NCBI GenBank assembly: GCA_964652755.1 | Contig: CAZZBP010000060.1 | Span: forward strand, 1 to 13,066 | Length of the DNA: 13,066 bases | Direction: 5' to 3' | Origin: UBA11795 sp964652755 | GTDB taxonomy: Bacteria; Chloroflexota; Dehalococcoidia; Lucifugimonadales; UBA826 | Shown: in pieces, positions 7,694-13,066 of the stretch | Layout of the letters: every line of letters begins with the position of its first letter | How positions within the stretch are numbered: the first letter of the stretch is position 1 | Position numbers and translations under genes: made by a program | The notes under the pieces: generated by a model | Told to the model about the DNA's origin: nothing | Database searches by the model: none | What the model saw: only the letters and a program-made list of their open reading frames with translations

Positions 7694-9433
7694 ATGACTG
7701 ACGCAACAGCTCCAGTAAAAGACGAAGAAACAACTGAGGGCAGAGAACTGACTGATGGATTTCATCTCATCATCGACGCTCTAAAACTAAACGATATCAA
7801 CACGATTTATAATGTGCCAGGAATCCCGATTACGGATTTGGGCCGCATGATGCAAGCATCTGGAATGAGGATTCTTTCATTTCGGCACGAACAAAACGCA
7901 GGATACGCGGCAGCAACTTCGGGATTCCTTACGAAAAAACCCGGAATTTGTTTAACCGTGTCAGCACCAGGTTTTCTCAACGGCCTTACCGCCCTAGCCC
8001 ATGCGACAACCAACTGCTTTCCAATGATCCTGATTAGCGGATCCTCCGAGCGTGAGATCGTCGATTTACAGCAGGGTGACTACGTAGAGATGGACCTGCT
8101 CGCCGTTGCAAAACCGCTCTGCAAGGCTGCCTACCGAGTACTTCATCCGGAAGACATCGGGATCGGAATTGCACGTTCCATCCGAGCGGCCGTTTCCGGA
8201 CGCCCGGGCGGAGTTTACCTAGACCTACCGGCGAAACTCCTTGCTCAAGTCATGGATGGCGATGCAGGCGCCAAATCACTAGTCAAGGTCATTGATCCCG
8301 CCCCACGACAAATTCCCGATCCAGAATCGGTTTATCGTGCTTTGAAATTGCTCAAATCAGCTAAACGTCCTCTGATCATTCTCGGAAAAGGAGCTGCCTA
8401 CGCGCAGGCAGATGACGACATTCGGGCATTGGTGGAGAAAAGTGGAATTCCATACCTACCAATGAGCATGGCTAAGGGCCTATTACCAGACACCCATCCT
8501 CAGTCAGCTGCTGCTGCCAGGTCCATGGCGCTAAAAGAAGCCGACGTCATAATGATCGTCGGAGCCCGCCTAAATTGGCTTCTGTCTCATGGTAAGGGCG
8601 CTACCTGGGGCGATAATCCGAAGAAGTTCATACAGGTCGATATTGAACCTAGGGAAATGGATAGCAACGTCGAGATCGCGGCCCCAGTGGTCGGTGACAT
8701 CGGCTCATGCATCAAAGCCTTGCTTAATAGTGTGGAAGACAGCTGGACACGGCCAGCAATCGCCTGGACCGATGGAATAAAATCCAAAGTAGAAACCAAT
8801 ATCGCAAGGATGGCGCCCAGACTACAAAATAGAAACGACCCAATGGATTTTCACGGAGCTCTAGGGGCTCTGCGTGCCATTATCAAAGAGCGACCGGACG
8901 CAATCCTCGTAAATGAAGGAGCAAACACGCTAGATTTTGCCCGCACAATTATCGATATGTACAAACCCAGGAAGCGGCTGGACGTGGGGACATGGGGTAT
9001 TATGGGAGTTGGTATGGGGTCTGCCATTGCGGCCGCCGTGGAGACGGGCAAACCGGTGCTCGCGATCGAAGGTGATAGCGCCTTCGGTTTTTCGGGGATG
9101 GAAATTGAAACAATTTGCCGTTACAGATTGCCTGTTTGTGTGGTCGTTTTCAATAATGGTGGCATCTATCGAGGTATAGGCACAAATCCCACCGGCGGCA
9201 CAGACGTTGCTACAACGGTGTTCGTTGAAAACGCTCGCTACGATAAGATGATAGAGGAGTTCGGCGGCATTGGCGTAAAAGTGACATCTCCAGATGAATT
9301 GGGCCGTGCAGTCAACGAGGCTATGGATTCAGGAAAACCGACATTGGTAAACGCAGTGATTGACAACAGCGCCGGCACGGAGAGTGGCCGAATCGGCAAT
9401 CTCAATCCGCAAAGTATCGTGTCTAAGAAATAA
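7694..9433 (+). CDS. oxc: oxalyl-CoA decarboxylase (ThDP-dependent)
   Basis: 579 residues against ~565 for Oxalobacter Oxc and E. coli YfdU. It converts oxalyl-CoA to formyl-CoA and CO2 in the cytoplasm. Family stretches are nearly unchanged: ELTDGFHLIIDALKLNDI, VSAPGFLNGLTALAHATTNC, SGSSEREIVDLQQGDY, SGRPGGVYLDLPAKL, LGKGAAYAQ, GARLNWLLSHGKG. The ThDP-activating Glu is Glu66 in RHEQNAGYAA; the Mg-ThDP motif runs from GDSAFGFSG (460) to NNGG (487-490). Active-site Tyr130, Tyr492, Ser564 and Arg566 are kept. The residue after Tyr130 is Val131, where Oxalobacter and E. coli have Glu (Glu121). The N-terminus is ~10 residues longer than usual. The start is supported by GGGGGAAGAG just before ATG. 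No CoA-transferase gene adjoins. The one sampled 60-nt stretch is about 53% G+C, higher than most neighbours. Confidence 0.95.
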   Translation: MTDATAPVKDEETTEGRELTDGFHLIIDALKLNDINTIYNVPGIPITDLGRMMQASGMRILSFRHEQNAGYAAATSGFLTKKPGICLTVSAPGFLNGLTALAHATTNCFPMILISGSSEREIVDLQQGDYVEMDLLAVAKPLCKAAYRVLHPEDIGIGIARSIRAAVSGRPGGVYLDLPAKLLAQVMDGDAGAKSLVKVIDPAPRQIPDPESVYRALKLLKSAKRPLIILGKGAAYAQADDDIRALVEKSGIPYLPMSMAKGLLPDTHPQSAAAARSMALKEADVIMIVGARLNWLLSHGKGATWGDNPKKFIQVDIEPREMDSNVEIAAPVVGDIGSCIKALLNSVEDSWTRPAIAWTDGIKSKVETNIARMAPRLQNRNDPMDFHGALGALRAIIKERPDAILVNEGANTLDFARTIIDMYKPRKRLDVGTWGIMGVGMGSAIAAAVETGKPVLAIEGDSAFGFSGMEIETICRYRLPVCVVVFNNGGIYRGIGTNPTGGTDVATTVFVENARYDKMIEEFGGIGVKVTSPDELGRAVNEAMDSGKPTLVNAVIDNSAGTESGRIGNLNPQSIVSKK

Positions 9434-9457
9434 CTGAGGTATAAAACAACCCGTCGG

Positions 9458-9526
9458 GAAGTCATGGCTGAAGATAGGTGGGGGCCATAGCAGGACTCGA
9501 GCCTCCGTGCCCAGTCTAGGAAATGG
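9458..9526 (-). repeat. tRNA-3'-end-like dispersed repeat, copy A
   Basis: This stretch aligns without gaps to 12404-12472 at 49 of 69 positions (hand alignment), including an exact TAGCAGGACTC. Read on the minus strand it looks like the T-arm and acceptor end of a tRNA: GGAGG, loop CTCGAGT, CCTGC, then TATGGCC, C, CCA. No 5' tRNA half is present, so it is not a working tRNA. Similarity to copy B extends beyond the CCA, which means the repeat unit is larger than the tRNA part. It lies between oxc and the formamidase gene. Confidence 0.6.
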
Positions 9527-9698
9527 CATTAAGGGCATTTTAATCTCAAATAGGGCCTCTCCTATATTACTTATATGTACCTGCGACCTGATCTCGTTAT
9601 AACAAACAGAATTCGACACTCTCGATGAGCACGCAGTAGTTTATTACCACATAAACGGAAGTCCTCACCATATACAGTACTTCATGGGAGAATCGTAA

Positions 9699-10643
9699 AT
9701 GCAGAATATATCAGCTTCAATCGGGCAAGGCGTATACGTAATAGGGCCATATACTAAACCTGTGGCAACGGTAAGCGTAGGTGAGACGGTTACCATCGAA
9801 ACGGTAGATGCATTCGGCAATCAGATTACCTCAGCAAAAGATGACATTACTGAAGTAATTACCCTCCCATTCGTCAACCCATTGGCAGGACCTATTTACA
9901 TCGAAGGGGCTGATAAAGGCGATACCCTAGTAGTAACCATACATGACATCGAGGTGACTAGGGACTACGGTGTTAGCGCACTCATACCTGATTTCGGGGG
10001 TTTATGCGGTACCGTGTTCACGCGAACATTACAACCGCCACTACCGGCAAAAGTCATGCTCCATCCAATTAATAACGGACGTATCACTTTTTCGGAGGAA
10101 TTAGATATTCAGACCATTCCGTACGAGCCGTTCTATGGCACAATCGGAACAGCCCCAGAAATCGAAGCCATATCATCACTATCACCTGGATTTCACGGCG
10201 GTAATATGGACGCTGCGGATGCTTGTCCTGGCAATAAGGTATTTTTGCCAGTCAACGTTCCAGGTGCTCTTTTCCATATCGGGGACGGACACGCTGCTCA
10301 GGGTGATGGCGAGGTTTGTGGAGTTGCCACCGAGATCCCAACACGTGGGACCTTTACATTCGACTTGATTAAGAAAAAACTTATTGGCACTCCTAGAATT
10401 GAATCTGATGAATTTATTATGGCGGTAGGTAGTGCTCGACCTATGGAAGATGCTGCCCGGATTGCCTTTTATGAACTTATATTATGGCTCGAACAAGACT
10501 TTGGTATTGACAGGATGACTGGATACCAACTTTGTTCACAGGTGGCTCAAGTCAGGTTGGCAAATATGGTGGACATTCTCTATTCAGTAGTAGCCAAATT
10601 TCCAAAAAGGTTTCTGCCAAAACATCGTGACAGTCGTCAATAG
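9699..10643 (+). CDS. acetamidase/formamidase (FmdA_AmdA family)
   Basis: 314 residues, the common bacterial length. It hydrolyses formamide, acetamide or similar small amides to the carboxylate and ammonia. Family motifs in order: NPLAGPIYIEGADKGDTLVV (60-79), FYGTIGTAP (145-153), PGFHGGNMDAADACPGNKVF (163-182), LPVNVPGALFHIGDGHAAQG (183-202) and DGEVCG (203-208). The Gly-Asp-Gly-His and HGGNMD elements carry the acidic and histidine residues thought to bind the catalytic metal. GGGAG at 9686-9690, 8 nt before ATG, supports the start. It follows oxc on the same strand after 265 nt that contain a repeat element, so it is probably transcribed separately. The amide substrate cannot be chosen from sequence. 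Confidence 0.92.
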   Translation: MQNISASIGQGVYVIGPYTKPVATVSVGETVTIETVDAFGNQITSAKDDITEVITLPFVNPLAGPIYIEGADKGDTLVVTIHDIEVTRDYGVSALIPDFGGLCGTVFTRTLQPPLPAKVMLHPINNGRITFSEELDIQTIPYEPFYGTIGTAPEIEAISSLSPGFHGGNMDAADACPGNKVFLPVNVPGALFHIGDGHAAQGDGEVCGVATEIPTRGTFTFDLIKKKLIGTPRIESDEFIMAVGSARPMEDAARIAFYELILWLEQDFGIDRMTGYQLCSQVAQVRLANMVDILYSVVAKFPKRFLPKHRDSRQ

Positions 10644-10690
10644 AAGTCAGTATCTGTACCCATCAAGGAAGCATCTCTTAATACGTATGA

Positions 10691-10704
10691 CCCTTTGGAA
10701 AGGG
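10691..10704 (+). terminator. weak terminator-like hairpin after the formamidase gene
   Basis: CCCTTT-GG-AAAGGG forms a compact stem 47 nt past the stop codon. What follows is GTTTGGAGG, not a real T tract, so termination here would be weak or factor-dependent. Confidence 0.25.
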
Positions 10705-10746
10705 GTTTGGAGGGTTTCGAGAGACATTTCTCCCAACCTCGCCGCC

Positions 10747-10778
10747 TTCGAACATGTAAGGGCCCGTGCTTGTTCGAA
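10747..10778. repeat. 8-bp perfect inverted repeat
   Basis: TTCGAACA (10747-10754) and TGTTCGAA (10771-10778) are separated by 16 nt that themselves contain GGGCCC. No T tract follows on either strand. It lies between the formamidase gene and the methyltransferase relic. It could be an operator or a processing hairpin; nothing decides this. Confidence 0.45.
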
Positions 10779-10821
10779 ACAGATTTAATGTTCTCGGAAC
10801 AAAAAAGAAGACCACTGCAAG

Positions 10822-11010
10822 GTGACAACTATTCAAAGGCTATTAACCCCATCAGAATCGATCGATGATTTTACAAATGCCGCAAAAACATGGGTTGATC
10901 AAGGAGTTCAAATAATCGGTGCTTGTTGCGAATTCGGAGTCGAATACATTGAGTCGCTACGCAAATCTATACCAAGCAAAATTTCATGTACCAGATCGGT
11001 TAGCCAGTAA
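10822..11010 (+). pseudogene. homocysteine S-methyltransferase C-terminal relic
   Basis: 62 codons from a GTG. SESIDDFTNAAKTWVDQGVQ followed by IIGACCEFGVEYIESLRKSI matches the end of Pfam homocysteine S-methyltransferase proteins, where the zinc-binding GGCC motif precedes G(x)EHIxxLR. Here the motif is GACC, so the first of its paired glycines next to the cysteines is altered, though both cysteines remain. Intact proteins have about 300 residues and an upstream third zinc cysteine; neither is present, and no family sequence is visible between the formamidase stop and 10840. There is no ribosome site. A remnant is far more likely than a functional short protein. 11011-11227 after it holds no gene. 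Confidence 0.65.
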
Positions 11011-11133
11011 TAGCACTGGCGAAAAGGGTAAAAAGTCGATCTGCCGAGCCTAATAAAAACGAAAGTTCCCCGCCTAAATAAAATTTCATAAGTCGAAAAA
11101 TCCTAACTCGGCCAGGTCGTTGTCAAAAACCAA

Positions 11134-11157
11134 ATTCGATGCCAATAATTGGTAATT
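11134..11157. repeat. 24-nt repeat, copy 1
   Basis: Matches 12362-12385 in 21 of 24 positions (ATTCGAyGmCAATAATTGGyAATT). The core CCAATAATTGG in this copy is a perfect odd palindrome. The two copies, in the same orientation, lie on either side of the nucleoside hydrolase gene. A TAGATAGATAGATA run follows at 11158-11171. Confidence 0.5.
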
Positions 11158-11227
11158 TAGATAGATAGATAATTCTAATACCTTGAAAGAGCCAACTTTC
11201 TCGATTCATCAAGAAGTGAAAATTTGA

Positions 11228-12160
11228 TTAAGTCGCCAAAATCTCAGCGACTCGTTCCTTTGCTTTCTGCTCATTGATATTGACACCAACAGCAACTAAT
11301 CCGTCTTCGGCGACACTACCAATGGTTCTTCCAAATTCAGGTCCACTTGATGCAACTGAAACATTAAACATCTTCCATTCAATTAATTCTGGATGCAACA
11401 CAGATAAGACGGCCACAGGGTCATGCAAACTAAATGATTCTCTTTTCGGGTTTTTTTCAAACACAGCAACGATAAGTTGTCTAATTAACTTCTCTTCCGA
11501 AGAACTGCCGAGAATCCAATCGGCTTCTTCCTTTCTGACAGAGGTTCCTCTTGTGATATCCAACCCGCACAATTTAATCTCTATTCCGGATGAAAAAACA
11601 TAGTTTGCAGCCACTGGATCACAATAAATGTTAAATTCGGCATAGTCGGTAACATTACCTGGAACTTCCAGTGCTCCACCCATAATATGAATAGATCGTA
11701 CCCATTGTTTTAACCTTGGTTCTTTCTTGATCGCTTCGGCTATATTTGTTAGCGGGCCTACAGGAACGAGAACGATTTCTCCTTTATTAGATTCAGCCTC
11801 TCTGATAATAAAATCTACGGCATGCATTGCTTTCGGCTTTAAAAAAGTCTCCGGTAGTTCAACATGTAGACCGGTCGCACCGTGAATTTCGATTCTGTGG
11901 GATATGAATTCGTCAAATTCCTCAACCGAGGTTGAGACCTCATTCAATGCGCTCGGGTTCCCTACATAAACTGGGACATCGCCCCGACCCATATAGTCCA
12001 ATAAACTTAGGGCGTTATTAGCCGTGTTCTCAAGAGATGTATTGCCTCCCACGATAGTAAGTCCACGCACGTCGATTAAATCCGATTTCAATGCCACTAT
12101 AATGGCTATAAGATCGTCGTTGCCCGGATCAGTGTCCAAGATAATTTTTATTTTTTCCAT
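11228..12160 (-). CDS. inosine-uridine-preferring nucleoside hydrolase family protein
   Basis: 310 residues from ATG 12160, the family's usual length. It should hydrolyse the N-glycosidic bond of ribonucleosides to free base and ribose. The Ca2+-binding N-terminus is intact (ILDTDPGNDD, Asp9, Asp11, Asp15, Asp16), as are GLTIVGGN (33-40), IHGATGL (92-98), VPVGPLTNIA (132-141), IHIMGGAL (157-164), AEFNIYCDPVAA (174-185) and SLHDPVAV (244-251, with His246 and the metal-ligand Asp247). The family usually has Ile or Thr where Asn14 stands; this variant is tolerated. TTG 12175 is in frame, but ATG 12160 gives the standard start. No clear ribosome site is seen. The AT-rich 12176-12245 holds a promoter-like TATATAA and a palindrome. 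Confidence 0.92.
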   Translation of the reverse strand: MEKIKIILDTDPGNDDLIAIIVALKSDLIDVRGLTIVGGNTSLENTANNALSLLDYMGRGDVPVYVGNPSALNEVSTSVEEFDEFISHRIEIHGATGLHVELPETFLKPKAMHAVDFIIREAESNKGEIVLVPVGPLTNIAEAIKKEPRLKQWVRSIHIMGGALEVPGNVTDYAEFNIYCDPVAANYVFSSGIEIKLCGLDITRGTSVRKEEADWILGSSSEEKLIRQLIVAVFEKNPKRESFSLHDPVAVLSVLHPELIEWKMFNVSVASSGPEFGRTIGSVAEDGLVAVGVNINEQKAKERVAEILAT

Positions 12161-12206
12161 GATTCTAAGTACCAAAATTTAAAGTTTAAGGGTTATTCTT
12201 CCTATG

Positions 12207-12220
12207 ATTTTATATAAAAT
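12207..12220. promoter_or_regulatory. 14-bp palindrome upstream of the nucleoside hydrolase
   Basis: ATTTTATATAAAAT is a perfect 14-bp palindrome 47 nt before the start codon of the divergently read nucleoside hydrolase. On the minus strand it could supply a TATAAA-type -10 box, with TTGAGG about 15 nt upstream as a poor -35. It could also be an operator. Such AT palindromes arise by chance in AT-rich DNA. Confidence 0.3.
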
Positions 12221-12361
12221 GACCGTCCCTCAAGCATTCAAACATTAGTATTTCCACAGACCTTTATCCTCTTTCCGATCCAAACCTCCAGGAAGAGACG
12301 GTCTCAAAACTTGATGTTTTATTGACGACGTGAAATTAACTGGGCTACTATCAAACTCCCC

Positions 12362-12385
12362 ATTCGACGACAATAATTGGCAATT
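12362..12385. repeat. 24-nt repeat, copy 2
   Basis: Partner of 11134-11157 (21 of 24 identical, same orientation), 19 nt before repeat copy B of the tRNA-like element. The surrounding 12161-12403 holds no gene that I can recognise. Confidence 0.5.
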
Positions 12386-12403
12386 GCAGTCACTGAAAGA
12401 GCA

Positions 12404-12472
12404 GAATTCGTACCTGAAAAGAAGTGGTCCCCGTAGCAGGACTCTAACCTGAGCTCCCAGTTTAGGAATTGT
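12404..12472 (-). repeat. tRNA-3'-end-like dispersed repeat, copy B
   Basis: Partner of 9458-9526. On the minus strand it reads as T-arm TCAGG, loop TTAGAGT, CCTGC, then acceptor TACGGGG, discriminator A and CCA ending at 12425. No sequence complementary to TACGGGG occurs about 70 nt upstream, so a whole tRNA cannot be folded. The start of the SDR relic lies just beyond it. Confidence 0.6.
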
Positions 12473-12482
12473 ACTAGGCGAT

Positions 12483-12806
12483 GTGTTGAGAAGTCCCTGC
12501 AAGTCCCCTGTCCTACCTGAACTTGGATTCACAAAAGCACTGGCTGTTCAAGTAATAAGTGAGCATATTATCGTCAGCTGTTTGTGCTCTGGCTGTACGA
12601 ACACTGCATTAGTGGGCTTGGAACCTATGGGCAAGTCACGAGGAAAAGATACCAACGAAGCTTACCTCTGACCAGCCTCGCGGAACCTACAAGAAAGAAT
12701 TCTCGAACTGGAGAAATCGGCTCCTATCGCAGCGTTGTTGACCTCTCCAAAATCCTCTGGCATAAAAGGACAACCGATTAGTGTGGATGGAGGATACAAA
12801 GTCTAG
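12483..12806 (+). pseudogene. short-chain dehydrogenase/reductase (SDR) relic
   Basis: The frame reads ELGFTKALAVQVISEHIIVS then CLCSGCTNTALV, equivalent to the SDR stretch GLTKALAxE...IRVNCVCPGxTxTxLV after the catalytic Tyr-Lys. It continues to TGA at 12669-12671. In the same frame after this stop it gives ERILELEKSAPIAALLTSPK then SSGIKGQPISVDGGYKV and a final TAG at 12804-12806, the classic SDR C-terminus ITGQxxxVDGGY. The expected GRxGxPEEIAxAVxFL block between SAPI and LLTSP is deleted. Everything upstream (Rossmann GxxxGxG, catalytic Ser and YxxxK) is missing and is replaced by the tRNA-like repeat. So there is one in-frame stop, an internal deletion and 5' loss: a dead gene. Confidence 0.7.
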
Positions 12807-13066
12807 GAAATGGTGTTTGGGGAAATTTGATATTAAATCGCCAATCCGAATGATTAGAACAGCAATCCGTGAGGCAAACTATTTTTCCATTTCTCCTTGG
12901 AATACTCTTGGAAAGTCCATAGAACAGCTATAGCTGTTCTATGGTGGGAGGTGATGCCACATATTCCGTATTCAAAAAGTGCGCTGAAACAAAAAACGAG
13001 AATGGGCCCTTCACTTCCTCAAAACAGTGGAGGCATGAACCAGAAGAGATTCATCCAAGCTTGAAT
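12807..13066. other. 260-nt stretch to the window edge without a recognised gene
   Basis: The stretch contains the 28-bp palindrome described separately. A 36-codon frame (ATG 12954) begins just after it with GGGAGG only 2 nt away, too close for a normal ribosome site, and the product resembles nothing I know. The direct repeat CAATCCG occurs at 12842-12848 and 12863-12869. Confidence 0.4.
12917..12944. repeat. perfect 28-bp palindrome
   Basis: Arms CCATAGAACAGC and GCTGTTCTATGG are exact complements around TATA, with no mismatch over all 28 bases. As RNA it forms a 12-bp stem with a 4-nt loop. No T tract follows on either strand, so it is not a plain terminator. The half-site TAGAACAGC occurs once more at 12855-12863. 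Confidence 0.85.

Noticed and set aside
9329..9619. Minus frame containing PRLGTEARVLLWPPP, similar to PKLGAQVRVLLRGPL in 12245-12532
   Set aside because: The shared peptide is only the translated tRNA-3'-end-like repeat; spurious proteins of this kind are common over tRNA sequences.
12425..12499. Complete tRNA gene on the minus strand
   Set aside because: T-arm, acceptor 3' strand and CCA are visible, but the 5' acceptor strand, D-arm and a pairing anticodon stem are not.
12954..13064. 36-codon frame after the 28-bp palindrome
   Set aside because: GGGAGG is only 2 nt from the ATG, the product is unrecognised, and the window ends here.

Overview
The window looks like accessory chromosome of a free-living, moderate-GC uncultured bacterium with many catabolic genes. 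The closest feel, from recalled family resemblance only, is a SAR202-like Chloroflexota lineage (NHL-propeller, CaiB, SDR, oxc, acetamidase and EamA families together). That placement is inference. Nine genes look intact and cover about 61% of the window (7,992 of 13,066 nt by the starts chosen here). Much of the rest holds recognisable wreckage of other genes.

Layout. 1-1407: a 5'-truncated NHL beta-propeller gene (minus strand) and a frameshifted alpha/beta-hydrolase relic (plus strand). 1475-2949: an intact class IV PLP aminotransferase, then a small membrane-anchored or secreted protein built on a duplicated ~27-residue helical repeat. 2966-3140: C-terminal relic of a CaiB/BaiF CoA-transferase. 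3335-4060: HpcH/HpaI-type aldolase. 4061-4530: no convincing protein gene, but a dense run of hairpins ending in a terminator-like stem and T-rich tract. 4531-5640 (minus): glycine oxidase / D-amino-acid oxidase-like flavoprotein, divergent from an EamA-type transporter (5855-6766). 7284-7577: small DUF3303-like protein. 7694-9433: oxalyl-CoA decarboxylase (oxc). 9699-10643: acetamidase/formamidase. 10822-11010: homocysteine S-methyltransferase C-terminal relic. 11228-12160 (minus): nucleoside hydrolase. 12483-12806: short-chain dehydrogenase relic. 12807-13066: no gene, but a perfect 28-bp palindrome.

How the genes fit together. The intact enzymes all act on small nitrogenous or carboxylic compounds: amino-acid transamination and oxidation, oxo-acid aldol cleavage, oxalyl-CoA decarboxylation, formamide or acetamide hydrolysis, nucleoside cleavage. 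A glycine to glyoxylate to oxalate to formyl-CoA/formate theme can be drawn, but the genes are mostly separated by long gaps and lie on both strands, so this is a scavenging neighbourhood and not a demonstrated operon. A formyl-CoA transferase partner for oxc is missing; only a broken CaiB-family tail remains.

Most unusual signals: two ~69-bp diverged direct repeats that resemble tRNA 3' ends and bracket the formamidase to nucleoside hydrolase segment; the hairpin cluster at 4305-4432; the 28-bp palindrome at 12917-12944; five broken genes that all keep only their C-terminal portion; and a substitution in oxc at the position of a known active-site glutamate. I did not find a defence system, CRISPR array, transposase, integrase or other obviously new multi-gene system.
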